A stretch of DNA of 64,000 nucleotides from Chrysoporthe austroafricana (Eukaryota > Ascomycota > Sordariomycetes > Diaporthales > Cryphonectriaceae): positions 3,844,001-3,908,000 of the forward strand of contig JYIP02000006.1 of NCBI GenBank assembly GCA_001051155.2, read 5' to 3'. Position numbers and translations under genes: made by a program. The notes below the pieces were generated by a model. That model did not search any database and was not told the origin of the DNA. It worked only from the letters and a program-made list of their open reading frames with translations. This document shows positions 22,530-35,051 of this stretch, in pieces. How positions within the stretch are numbered: position 1 is the stretch's first letter; every line of letters starts with the position of its first letter.

Positions 22530-24917
22530 AGTGGTGGTCGTCGTCGTGGTTGGGTTCTTGGTACCGGTCGGTTGCCCTTGTGGGGAACGTAGTAATCTAG
22601 GGTATTCGGCTTGTGGGCCGAGATTGGTGGGATGGATTTGGGATGCTTGGTCGTTCAGGGGGTGATGATCGTTTGGAAATGAATATGGAGGAAGGCCTGG
22701 CTTGTGTGTGGTGATCAGGATAATATTGTGTCTGGACGGCGTTGGGCTGTGGTCGCTTCGGGAAGGTTCTCGAAAATTCTCGGCAGGGTTTAGCGCTTCT
22801 TCAGCCTTGCGTCGCTAGGCCCGTTCTTTTCCCCCCCCCTTTTTTTTTTCCTGCGACTGAGGCTCCCTCCGCTGCTGGCCACGCTGGGAGGCTGCGCGCA
22901 GTGAGGGCTGGACGAGTTCGCCATTCAGCATTGGCAAGGGCGGTATACGCATCAGCTCTGGTCTATCTCTTGCGTATCTCGCGATGCGTATCAGCTCTCG
23001 GATGCAACATGGGGTTTCTGCTCACCGTCGCCAGGGGTCTTCTTCTGGAACCCCAGCTCGAGCTTCGGCAACCCCGCGCCCCACCGTCGAGATGATGGAG
23101 GCGCCCCTCATTACCCTTTTGGTGGCGGCCTTTCGAAGATGCAATTTGGCGGGAGCCTCAACGGCGGCAGGGCCAGCTCCCTCCAGGCTACAAGACGCTA
23201 CAAGACGCAGAGGCTGCTGGGGGACACCACAGCGGCTCTCGTCTTCATCTCCAGGCGAATCTCGGGGGTTTCGGCCCGCGGACATTATTCGCAAAAAGAC
23301 CGCCCGGGAGGGGCGCCGGAATCTCCAGCGCCAGCCGTCAGCCTTGTCCATGTTGGACGACTTCCAGCCCCCTCCCTTCGCCACATGGTACCCAGGGCCA
23401 GATGGGTGTGATGGGTGTGCGTCTGGCTCATGAGCCGCTGACGATCTGGACGGCATCTCAGTCGCCGGGGCTTACGGGAAGAGAGTCAGCTTTTCGCCTC
23501 TTGCTTGCGCAATCCCCTCCTAGCCCAGGGCGAAGCCTGCTTGGCGCTCGACGTCCCGTGCTGTCCGGATCCGACTGGACGTCTATACCGGGCGGACTAC
23601 GTACGGAGCGACCCTCATCGCTCCCGTCTCGGTCTCGGCATGTCAGGAGTTTCATGTGTCTGTAGATGTTACGTCAGTCCCGCGAGGTCGTCGATCCCGC
23701 CAGGTGTTCGACGCTGGAGGGCCACGGGACTGTGCGGTAGATATAGACGATACTGCCTGTCCGCTCCCAGAGCAGGGACCATCCGCCTTCCACAAGAGAT
23801 GTCGACCGCGATGATGACATGCCGGACCCGTCTGGGCATGCATTCGGATACATACGTGCCAGCGGCAGGCTTCCACGTCGAGGCCTGGAGCGCATGAATG
23901 CTCGTGTGCCATGTGCCATGTGGGAGGCTTGCCCGATCTGGATAGCTTCTTCCGCCCGCCCGTGACACAGCCTGACCGCATCGCTCTGCCCTGCCAAGAG
24001 CGATTGCGTACTGCCCACAGGCAGACGGATAGATCTTTCTATTTCTGCTGCTGACGCTCCGTGTACGCCAGCCACCCCGTTGGAGGCGCCGCCGGGGTTT
24101 CTGCGTGTGACATATGCAGGCAGACGTGCGTACAGGTAGTATGATTGGGGAGAGCCTCCAGCCGCCGTACCTAGGCATCTCTCTTGGCCAGCCCTGCCCA
24201 GGAATCGCGAGGGCGCGCGGGAGACCCGAGAGCTTGTGCTGGGGGCCATTCGGGTCCGGGGCGGGAACCACTCCCACCAGCTCTGGGACTGGGAGGAAAT
24301 CACCGACCATTGCCAGCAATCCAGCGTCGACCGTCCCGGGCCCCAGGCTGGCAGGCTGGGGCAGTAGGTGACAGGTGTTCAACAAGAGTTGGCAACTGTG
24401 TTGGCCCCCTTTCGAGGACCCCCCTGTCGCCGGCCCCCCAGGCGCTCGCCCGCCTGCTGGGTACACTGCTGGGTACACTGTGGCATGCCGCTGAGTTAGC
24501 AGCAGAGCTGCTAGCGGGCGCCCCACTAGTTGCCCGTTCCAGTGACTGGCGAGCGCCTGTGCGGCCAGTGACAATGAGCCGCCTCAGCCCTCTCACGCCC
24601 TCTGCGCCCTCCTGAGGTCCTGGCTCGCTGCCCCGCTTTTCTTAGGCCGGCCGGGCGATGGCTTCTTGCCCACATCAAATCTCAACGGTAAGGCCCAGCT
24701 CCTGCTTCCAGCTTCCCCTTTATCAACCACCCAAACCACCACCCTTTTTCTGCCCAACAACTTTCCTGTCGACCACGACAACCACCACAACTCACTCATC
24801 CCAGCCACCGTCCCGTTCGATCTCGAGCATCGTCCGGACCCTGCAGCCTGTTCTCTTCTTCCTGACCTTATCTTGACGCCCCTTTCTACTACCTTTTCTA
24901 CTACGTAATCATTCACA
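22530..24917. other. Divergent intergenic region, fes1 / act1
   Basis: This 2.4 kb region carries the fes1 promoter (with the heat-shock element) and the actin promoter and leader. From about 24690 to 24890 the plus strand is strongly C/A/T-rich with CCACC and CAACC runs, typical of the leader of a highly expressed fungal gene. Homopolymer C and T runs occur near 22836-22852. Open frames in the middle are GC-driven and lack domains. Confidence 0.5.
22757..22779 (-). promoter_or_regulatory. Five-unit heat-shock element upstream of fes1
   Basis: Five alternating triplets, each two bases apart, form a perfect array: TTC at 22757, GAA at 22762, TTC at 22767, GAA at 22772 and TTC at 22777. This is the canonical binding site of trimeric heat-shock factor (three or more inverted nGAAn units). 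It lies 228-250 bp upstream of the fes1 start codon, a sensible promoter distance for an Hsp70 cochaperone. Confidence 0.8.
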
Positions 24918-26626
<1,709 letters not shown>

Positions 26627-26627
26627 G

Positions 26628-26692
26628 GTGAGCTGCCCCCCCCCCTCCCGGCCCAAGATGGCGGCGGCAGCACGGCTGACCCCGCTCTGCAG
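26628..26692 (+). other. Probable 3'-UTR intron of actin
   Basis: One base after the TAA stop there is a consensus donor (gtgagc). A branch-like ggctgac and the acceptor ctctgcag follow 65 nt later. The size and signals match the coding introns of this gene. Splicing is inferred, not shown. Confidence 0.5.
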
Positions 26693-27157
26693 CAGATCAA
26701 ACAAGCGACGAGGAGTCGCCGATCTCGTAGAGCCGAAAGGACGTCTCGACCAGATCAGCCACGATGCAGAGCCCCAGATGCGCATCCGCGCCTGTCGAGT
26801 CTCATATTTACGAAAAGTTTTGGCCATGGTGCCCTGGCTCTCCCGGCGCGGAGGTTGTGCGGCCTTATGTTTCTTAATTGGGTGTGCATAGAAGGGCGGA
26901 CAATGCAGTACAATCAGGGCTGATCGAGAAAGAAGAAAAAAAAACACCTTTTGTTTTCCTGCGCTGCGCGGATGCGATGGTCCTTTTCGTGGTCTTATGA
27001 GCAGAGACAGATGCGTCTTAGAGAAATGCGACGAAGAGTTATCCATCCGCGAGGATCCTGCAACTGCTACTGTGCATCTCTCTTCTGTTGCGAGTGCCTG
27101 GGTATCTTCCTAACACGTAGGGCTTGATGATACGAGTATCTGATGTGCGGGAGACGC
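26693..27157. other. Convergent 3' flanks, act1 / mitochondrial release factor
   Basis: Untranslated and terminator DNA of two convergent genes, with an A-rich run near 26930-26945. No further gene was seen. Confidence 0.45.
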
Positions 27158-27818
27158 CTAGGCCCCCTTGCTGTTCGCCTCTCCGGCTCCGCTCCCTGCA
27201 TTCCCGTCCTCATCGTGATCTTGCTCGTCGCCCTCATGCTCATCGCCTGCCTTCCCGTCCGCTGCCTGGCGATGCTTCCTCCGGCTCTTCTTGAGGGCGC
27301 TCGCCTTCTTCTTGGCTAGTATCCTCGCCACGACGGCGGACCGGCTGTTCTCGCCGTTGAGGAAATCGTCGATCTTCTCGGCCAGGTGCTCCCTCGCCAG
27401 CTTGCGGTTTTGCTCGCGGGACCTGGTCTCCTGGCACTTGACGACGATGCCGGTGGGGATGTGCTTGAGCTGGACGGCGGAGTTCGTCTTGTTCTGGAGG
27501 GGGGAGGGCACGGCGGGCGTCAGGTCAGCGCCGTAGGGGTGAGGTGGGATCCCGCGTAGGGCCCTCGAGGGAGGGGGGGAGGGGACCCACGATCTTCTGG
27601 CCACCCGGCCCGCTGCCCTTCAGGTAGGCCTCCGTGATCTCCTCGTCCGGCGGCGGCTTGGGCCGGGGAGGGTACCTCGTCTTCCCGCGCGGCGAGGCGG
27701 TCGACGTGAAGCCCGCCGCCGCGGAGCCGGGGACGAGGGGGCAGCTGGGCCTCAGCAGGAGGAGGAGGCCACGGCTGCTGGCCGCCGCCCCGAAGCCCTG
27801 CGCGCCGAGAAGCCTCAT
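27158..27818 (-). CDS. Mitochondrial GGQ release factor-like protein (mtRF-R/C12orf65, Rso55 type)
   Basis: Exons, in transcript order, are 27818-27591 and 27493-27158, giving 187 residues. The Arg/Ala/Ser-rich N-terminus looks like a mitochondrial presequence. The RF-1 domain core is [20 protein letters not shown], with the peptidyl-tRNA hydrolysing GGQ at 72-74, split by a 97-nt intron just after the motif. It continues with [20 protein letters not shown] and a Lys/Arg-rich helix ([20 protein letters not shown]). There is no codon-recognition domain. These short factors (C12orf65/mtRF-R in animals, Rso55 in yeast) rescue stalled mitochondrial ribosomes. The C-terminus is an acidic and Gly-rich tail. 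ICT1-type rescue is an alternative, but the short layout favours the C12orf65 group. Confidence 0.85.
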
Positions 27819-28314
27819 CGTCGGGGGTTGTCGCCGCTGCCCTTTCTCCCGGCGTGTGCACCGAAACCGCCTTTCGAGAAAACGAGGCTCGCGAAGCCGA
27901 GACCGAGAGGCCAGCCCGGATTGGGTTGGGGGGCGGCACGGCGGTGGGTCGGCGGCGAGAGCCAATCACGGGCGCGCAGGGCGGTCGGAAACCCCGGCAG
28001 GCGGTAGATTTGATTGCGGTCAATGTCGGTCAGGGACCTTTCAGCGCAGGGTGAATTCTGCCTCCCTCTCCCAACGCTTTGGTTCACGCGGTTCTTGTTG
28101 TATCTGGACATTTTGCGCGCGCCTGTTGATTGATTTGGACTGTCTGCCGCCGCCTCCCTCTAACGACGACACTTGACTCCTCCTCCTCCTCCTCCAACTC
28201 CTCCTCAATTCCTACACCAGGACGCCACGATACCACTGCCAGTCGAACCCGTATATCGGATCCACGGGAACACCTGCGTATCGAAACATTCGTCGAGCAA
28301 GCCAGACAGCCACG
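27819..28314. other. Divergent intergenic region, release factor / SPT small subunit
   Basis: About 500 bp holds two divergent promoters. A (CTC)n-like stretch lies near 28180-28202 in the leader of the plus-strand gene. No further feature was recognised. Confidence 0.45.
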
Positions 28315-28786
28315 ATGTCGTCCGGATCAACGATGCAGTCCTTCGTGAAGTGGCTGCAGCTGAAGATCTACCAGGTAGAGGTGACATTTAGTGTATACAT
28401 CTTCACACCGCTGGAAAAGTTCATCTTCTGTAAGCCCCCCCCCCCAAAGGGAACAGCCCATCCTCCTTGGCTGCAGTCTTGGACAACTTCATCTCGTCAT
28501 CCCTCTACTTACACAAGCCTCTCCTCCCGCAGGGTCCATCGTCTTCCTCCTCTTCTCCCTCAGCGTCATCGCCAGCATCCTCTACCTCCCCCACCACATC
28601 ATGTTCCTCGTCGGCCGCGCCTGGTTCTACATCCACGGCGACTCGGCGCTCGAGGTCGCCCGGGAGACGGCCCGCACGCTCGTCCAGAACGCGGGCTCCA
28701 CGAAGACGGCCGCGGCGGCGCTGGGCGCCGAGACCGCGAGGGCCGCCGCGCGTGCTGTCGGGGAGGCCGTCAAGGCCGAGCTGTGA
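28315..28786 (+). CDS. Serine palmitoyltransferase small subunit (ssSPT/Tsc3-like)
   Basis: Exons are 28315-28429 and 28533-28786, giving 122 residues. The N-terminal amphipathic segment KIYQVEVTFSVYIFTPLEKF matches the ssSPT family pattern (YxYxVTxxLYMLxPxEKxxF). One hydrophobic transmembrane helix follows (WSIVFLLFSLSVIASILYLP), then HHIMFLVGRAWFYIHGD. The small subunit sits in the ER membrane and activates the LCB1/LCB2 enzyme, which condenses serine with palmitoyl-CoA in the first step of sphingolipid synthesis. The Ala-rich C-terminal helix (about 45 residues) is longer than in animal ssSPT. The 103-nt intron falls at Phe/Trp, directly before the membrane helix. Confidence 0.82.
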
Positions 28787-29199
28787 GGCGGCGGCCTGCT
28801 CGCCCCGGCGGGGTTGGGGGTGCGTGCCCCCACGGATCGAGGCTGGCAGGGGCGGGGTGTGCTTTCATCAGACCGGAGGGCGGGGGGCGGGTGTCTCCTT
28901 TATAAAGGCAGACGCGCCCCGGGAGAGATGTGTATATATATGCATGCCTGGCGGGACCACCACGAGCGCGTTCGTCTGCTCGGGTGCCCCCGGTCTGGGA
29001 CAAGGCGTTTTCATGCAGTCAGGCCGGCCTGGTGGCTGCTTCGGCATAGACTGTACGGGTATGATTTACGGCATGACATGGGCATGATACTACAAGAACC
29101 GTATTTAATGTTTAGACCTGGCTCTCACCGAGCTCTAGAGGAATGGATGCACTGTTCCACACCTGGCTCCTCTGTTTTTCCCTTGTGTCCTGCCCGTGC
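28787..29199. other. Convergent 3' flanks, SPT small subunit / elp2
   Basis: This holds untranslated DNA of two convergent genes. No repeat or gene was recognised. Confidence 0.4.
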
Positions 29200-31842
29200 T
29201 CACAGGTTCCTGACCTTGTAGATCCGGAGGGAGCTGTCGTCGCCCGCTATGGCGAGCTCGTGTCCGTCCTCGTCCTCGTCCCCACTGCATGGCCGCCATG
29301 AGAGCTGGAGGACGGCTTTGGGAAGGCAGATTCTGTTTGTTGCGAGGTCAGTCATGTTCCTATCCAAAGACGCGCAATGGAGGCACGCATTCGACTTACT
29401 CTGGCTCGAGCGTCGATGTGGAAACGACGGACACATCACCGCCGTCCACCTTGAGGGTATGTATGTTGATCTTGCCTGCCTCGCTGCCGGAGGCCAGCAC
29501 GAGCCCGCCGTCTCGGTCTGGTCGTGCGAGGAAGTCCACGGCCGTCACGGGCTGGTCACCCACGACGGTCGCGGCCAGCCCGAACCTGCCCTCCTCCTTC
29601 ATCGCCCAGATCTTCACGTTCTTGTCCCTCCCGGCCGTGGCGAAGACCCGGCCCTGCCCATCCGCGACGGTCGGCGCCCAGGCCGCGTCGAGGATCATCC
29701 GCGTGTGGCCCTTCGGCTCGGCCTGCAGCAGCGCGTACCCCATCTCGCCCTCCTTGGCCGCCCCCGCCGCCCGCCGCTCGAAGACGGCCCACTGCCTGTC
29801 GCGGCCCACGCTGAGCAGGTAGCGGTCGTCGCCGCTGAAGCGCAGCCGCGTCGCGGTCAGCGCGTGCGCGGCCAGCGGCGGCCGCAGCTCCGTCCACCGC
29901 GCCGTCTCGAAGATGCGGATCACGGCGTGGTTCAGGCTGCTCGCCCTGCACGCGCTGGCGACCAGGGCCCCGTCGTGGCTCGCCGCCAGGCACGAGATCT
30001 CGTACCCGTGCCCGTACAGCTTCTCCACCTCGGGCCACAGTGTGTGCCGCGACAGGGCCTCCTCGAGGGGCGGCCGGTGGGTGTCCAGCGCGGGCCGGCT
30101 CGCGACGTCGCGGTCGGCCTCGGGTCCGGTGCCGGTGTCCCCGTCGGCGGCGGCGGCGGCGGCAGCATCGTCGTCCTCAACCGTGGCCTTGTTGCTGAGC
30201 CCGAGGACGGGCATGTTCGCCGCATCGGGCATCGCGTCCGCCTCCCCGGCCGACCCGACGCCCGCCACGCTGTGCAGCAGCCTCGCCACGGCCCGCGGCT
30301 CGGCGAAGACGCGCATGAGCTTCTCGTCGGCGCCCGAGACGAAGCGGTCCCCGGGGAGGGCGTCGATGCAGTTCAGGTCGTAGCCGTGGATCTGGGGGCG
30401 CGCCATCTCGTGCCACGTGCCGGCGGCCCGCCAGCGCGCGTGCAGGCGCGTGGTCTGGTCGCCGCCCGCCGAGAGCAGGTAGCCGCCGTGGCGGGCCCAC
30501 GCGATGCCGGCGACAGGCCGGACGTGGCCCGACACGGCGACGCCCTGCGCCCAGGCCGCCCGCGCCGGGTCCCAGTCCCACCGGCGCCAGGCGCCGGTGC
30601 GCCCGAGGGTGAGCACGGCGGCGCCGGACGGCGCCCAGAGGCCCGCCCAGAACCCGCCGATGCTCCCCGTCGCCGTCGTCGCGCCCTTCTCGCGCGAGAT
30701 CTCCCCCAGCCGCGCGGCCGTCACCCAGAGCCCCGAGGCCGGGTCCGCCTCCCAGATCGCGAGGGAGTTGTCCGCCGACGTGGACAGGAGCCGCGGCGCG
30801 CTCCCGGCCCCACCTGCGTGCCACCGGGCGCTGTAGATCCAGTCGTCGTGGTTGAAGAGGAGCGCCTCGAACGTCACCGAGTAGTCCGCCCCGGCCCCGG
30901 TCCGGAACCGGTGCGCCTTGTTGCCCGGCGACCGGCCGGGCAGGTAGGCGCCGACGGTGGGGTCGGACGCGTTGGCCGCCTGCGCGGGCAGCTCGGCGCC
31001 GGCGTGAACCCGCCAGAGGCGGATGTACTTGTCCTGGCTGGCGGAGGCGAGGAGGAGATCGCCGGAGGGGTCACCGGGCCGCTCGGGCGTGAAGTCGAGG
31101 GAGCGGATCCAGCCCTCGTGGCCGGTGAGGGTGGCGCGAAGGGCGAAGTCGGCAGCGAAGGAGGACAGGGCGAGGGAGCCGGTGTAGACCTGGATGATGT
31201 CCCTCGTCCCAGCGGAGGCAAGGATGAAGCTGTCGCCGCCGAGGGGGCTCAGGGCGACGGCGAGGGGGAAGTACTTGGGCCTGGTCGTCTCGACCGTATG
31301 GAGGACCTTGATCGCGGCGCCGTCGAAGTGCCACAGCTTGATCGTGGCGTCTGCCGCGCCCGTGGCGAAGATCGTGCCGGCCTGGGTGTCCTCGTCCCCG
31401 CGCTGGCCTGGCCCCAAGGCCGCGATGCAGTTGATCGGCGCCGTGTGCTCCAGCACAGTCTGGACGCACGAGGCGCTGCCCGTCTGGGCCTCCAGCCTCC
31501 ACAGCTTGACGCAGTGGTCGTCTCCCCCGCTGAGCAGATGCACAGCCCCGTCTCCCGCCCTGCCAGGGAGGAACCTCACAGCCTTGACGAGGTCCTTGTG
31601 CCCGCTGAGGAGCCTCAGCACGCCCCTCGGTATTGGGTCCTGGGACACGGTACGTTAGCCGGGGGCATGTCTCAACGGTGTCTCAACGGCGGGACGGGGC
31701 TCCTTCTCACATCTGGCCTCCATAATGCAATGTTCGTGTCGGCGCCAAACGCAACGGTGCCGTCGACGTTCCAGTCCGCCGCTGCGGTCTGTCGGTTGGC
31801 GCCTATAGACAGGTACTCGACGTCGACCTTGACATCTCCCAT
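29200..31842 (-). CDS. elp2: Elongator complex protein 2 (WD40)
   Basis: Exons, in transcript order, are 31842-31711, 31639-29400 and 29332-29200, giving 834 residues. The N-terminus VEYLSIGANRQTAAADW is the Elp2 signature. A double WD40 propeller follows, with many repeat cores (LLSGHKDLVKAVRFLPG, LLSGGDDHCVKLWRLEA, ATGAADATIKLWHFDG, LTGHEGWIRSLDFTPE, YGHGYEISCLAASHDG, FATAGRDKNVKIWAMK). Elp2 is a scaffold subunit of Elp1-Elp2-Elp3, which installs the carboxymethyl group at wobble uridine 34 of tRNAs on the way to mcm5U and mcm5s2U. Both introns restore the frame (RPD/DPIPRG and LEP/EICLPK). The gene is divergent from urm1, which acts in the thiolation arm of the same modification. Very high GC leaves a long antisense open frame that is not a gene. 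Confidence 0.94.
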
Positions 31843-32212
31843 GGTCGCCTCGTCGAATCTATCATAGTTCTGCGTGGACAGAGAGAGTCTCACGAACTCG
31901 AGGGTCCGTCGTGGAAATTCTGCCTGGCGCTGGTGATGAGTTGAAGTTTGGAGTTGACTTCCCAAATTTTGAGCTGCACAGTGCCGCAATTCGCACTGTG
32001 CGGGCAGTCGGACAGGTCAGTCAAATCGTCTGGGCTTTTTCATGGTAGCGAGTTCCTTGGCCCAGATAAACTTTTGACTACACAAACCAACGCCCGCAGA
32101 GCCGCAATCTCCACGCCGAGGACGAGGCCGCGTGTCTGCCAGGCAGCAGGCAGGACAGCAGAGGGTTAAGCCGTCACCTCGAGAAGCGCACGGAGAAGTG
32201 CGCATCATCGTC
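31843..32212. promoter_or_regulatory. Shared divergent promoter of elp2 and urm1
   Basis: 370 bp separates the two start codons. Both promoters must lie here or overlap into the genes. I recognise no named element. Co-expression of the pair is inference from layout and function. Confidence 0.5.
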
Positions 32213-32978
32213 ATGGCGGAGACAGGAGCGGCAGACGTGGCAGAGGCGGCAGAGACGCCGCAGGTGGCCATCACCGTTGAGTTTACGTGAGTCAAGCCTT
32301 GTCCCTGTCCTGGTCCTCTGCGTTCTGCCATCTCTGTCATCTCAGCCGCAGGCGTTCGTGGGCTCCATCCTGTGGTGTGTGTGTGCGCCTGTGCGTGTGC
32401 CTGTGCGTGTGCCTGTGCTCTGCTGTGCTGCGCTGCGCTGCGGGCTGCGCACGGCGTGACGAGACAGACATCAGACATGAACACAGTATCGATCGCCCGC
32501 GTGCGAGCCACATGGCGCAGAAATATGGAGACGCGGGAAGGGGGGAGAAATACGATGGCAAGCCATGCTGACCGCCGCGCCTCCAGGGGCGGGCTGGAGA
32601 TGCTCTTCTCAGACCAGCGGCACCACAAGCTCGCCATTCCAGCCCGTGACGGGGACGGCAAGCCTGTGACCATCGCCTACCTCATAGGCCACCTCTGCGA
32701 GAACGTCATGGACGACAGCCGCAGGGAGCTCTTCGTCCTGGACGGCCACATGTACGTTACATACATGATATCCCCTCCCATGTCGGGCGGTTCTGCCTCT
32801 CTACATCCACACCCTCCCCCCCTTGAGGACGAGAGAGCCCAGCGCTGAACCTTCCCGCAGCCGCCCAGGCATCCTGGTCCTGATCAACGACGCGGACTGG
32901 GAGCTCGAGGGCGAGGAGGCCTACGAAATCAAGAGCGGTGACAACATCCTGTTCGTCTCTACGCTACATGGAGGCTAG
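32213..32978 (+). CDS. urm1: Ubiquitin-related modifier 1 (Urm1)
   Basis: Exons are 32213-32286, 32587-32751 and 32861-32978, giving 118 residues. The fold reads [55 protein letters not shown] and [20 protein letters not shown], and ends in FVSTLHGG with the exposed Gly-Gly (residues 117-118). Urm1 is adenylated and thiocarboxylated by the E1-like Uba4. It then supplies sulfur, through Ncs2/Ncs6, for 2-thiolation of wobble uridine in tRNA. It can also be conjugated to proteins. The first intron is 300 nt, several times longer than its neighbours, and contains a GTGTGCCTGTGC-type repeat. About 15 residues precede the usual Urm1 start. Confidence 0.93.
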
Positions 32979-33329
32979 CCCGGGTGACGGCGACCGGACT
33001 CCCGGGTGCATGCGGTCAGCCGGATCATTCGACAGCGCGCGCGGTGCGACATGGTCGCCGACCCCATCTGCGGCCCGGGCGAGGGCAAGGTGGTCACCCC
33101 CCTCTCAGGCCTCAGGCAGTGCTGAGAGGCAGGACCGGCCCATCCTTGTCGGCAGCCTGCTGCTGGCGACCGCTGGGCGAACGAATGGGCCTCGATCGCG
33201 TCGCCCGTGTCGCAGCGCCGCAATCACGTCTATGGCCCCGGAAGGGCCTCTCCCACACTCCCGTGCCGCCTTCGCATATACGCATGTGTCTGAGACATTG
33301 TCTGGCCGGGCGGTTGACTATGAGAACCT

Positions 33330-33330
<1 letters not shown>

Positions 33331-33374
<44 letters not shown>
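33331..33374. repeat. (GT)n microsatellite
   Basis: About 44 bp of GT dinucleotides, with one GC interruption near its left end. It lies about 350 bp downstream of the urm1 stop. Confidence 0.95.
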
Positions 33375-33375
<1 letters not shown>

Positions 33376-35027
33376 GAATGCGTCGATGGGGTGGGAAGAT
33401 TATCTCTTGTCTGCGGCTAGGGGCGCGCGGGCGTGCGGTCGCACATCTTGGCGAGCAGGACATGGCCAGTTCGGTGTCAGGCCACTGTCACCTCCATCTC
33501 AAGCGAGATGACACCTCGACACCGGGCGAGGTGCCGATGCACGTCGGAGAGATCGTACCTGCCAGCGCATCCTCGGGTGGGTACGGCGGGAAATCGAGGA
33601 TGGATCGATCAGCAACATCTGTGCGCTGCAGTCGAGAATTCTATTCTTCCCGCCCGAGGCAGGCCAGCAGGCAGGCGTGCGCGGCCGGCGCGGAGCGGCA
33701 TGTACGGCAGGGCAGGGTGTGGTCAGCAAGTTATTGCGGCATTCGCATTAGTGCCGTCCTGGCCTCCCCTCTAATCTCCTAGCACGCCCTGTCATGCCAT
33801 GCCGACAGCATGCGTGACTGAGTCTCTTGTATGTGGCGCTCGTTGATTCCCCCGTCCGGTGCAGCAGGCTAGCAGACAGCGGCAGAGACAAGTCAGTCAA
33901 TCAGCCTATTTTTGGACAGTCTTTCGACGTCGATCACGACGCCCTCGGCCCTGCTGCGTGCAGGCATCCGGGGTTGGCGCTGCTAGCAGTGGTCTACTAG
34001 CCCGCGGCGGTGAAGAGTTCGTGTTGAGGTGTGGTGGTGGGAACCGACTCGACGAATCTGTTGACCTTGTGGGTTGCATCGCATGTGTCTGGCTGCCCTG
34101 CCGTGTCTGCAGATTGGGTGGCGGACCAGGCGCCAGCACGTCTACCAGCCGTCGCGGAAGCCACCCTCGCATGTTTTTTTTTTTATCTATTTAACTTTTT
34201 TCCTTCTTCTTCTATCTGTTTCCGTCCTGTAGGGTCAGGGCGGTGAGGTCGGTAGGTGTGCCGTGCTTGCTTCCAGAAAGACGATGCTGCAATACCACGT
34301 AGGTGAGTTGTCATTTCGATCTCCTGATCGCCTGCCTGGCCGATGAGCGCCCGCTGCGTGTGTGCGCGTCCGTACGTGGTGTATGCATGCATGCATGCAA
34401 CGTTTGCGATCTGCACGGCGCGACGAGACCCAGAGTCGATGCGGTATATCGGAGGACAACAGCGCCCTGCCCTCGCCTGAGACCTTTCCGATCTTCTGAG
34501 ACTGCAGCGCTGAGAGGGGGGGGTGGCCAGCATGTATCGCCTACCTCCAGAGGCCTGAATGCCCCCCCCCTTGTCATGATCCCCGGCATGCTTGGGTGCA
34601 TGTATAGACCAGCACACAGTGGCCATTAAGAGGCGCACATCGTATACTGTACTATACCTACTCTCGTTTACGTGCAGCAGCTAGCAGCCGGGGGGGAGAG
34701 AGGCCCCGCCGCACACACCTCAACCCTGCGAGGGGGGCTACAGGACCAGCTGCCGGGCTCGGACGCGGGCCAGATGCAGGCCCACCACCACCACCACCCC
34801 CGGGGGACGGGGGGGGCACTGGGGAATTATCAATCCTTCGGAGGGGACCTATCGCCGCCCCCCCCTGGCCATCCGGCCTGGAGACTCACCTCCCCCCACC
34901 GGCCACCGAGAAGAGCACCGTCAATGGTCTGCCTGATCCCCCCCCTCCATCCTCTATCTGGGCATGGACTTGTCTCGCGAGGCGAGGGTCAGCCTGTTGT
35001 CCTGTAGGAGAGGACGTTTTTTGGCCG

Positions 35028-35051
35028 CTGCTGCTGCTGCTGCTGCTGCTG
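35028..35051. repeat. (CTG)8 trinucleotide run
   Basis: Eight CTG units in non-coding DNA, directly after a T run. Confidence 0.9.

Noticed and set aside
23669..24574. 301-codon minus-strand frame between fes1 and act1
   Set aside because: No domain, skewed composition, several overlapping alternatives on both strands, and no plausible splice pattern.
29249..31867. 872-codon open frame antisense to elp2
   Set aside because: It mirrors the GC-rich elp2 exon. Its peptide is Arg/Gly/Pro/Ala-rich noise without domains, whereas the opposite strand encodes clear WD40 repeats.
33331..33374. GT tract and other direct repeats considered as a CRISPR or terminal repeat
   Set aside because: They are simple microsatellites with no unique spacers, and the organism is a eukaryote.
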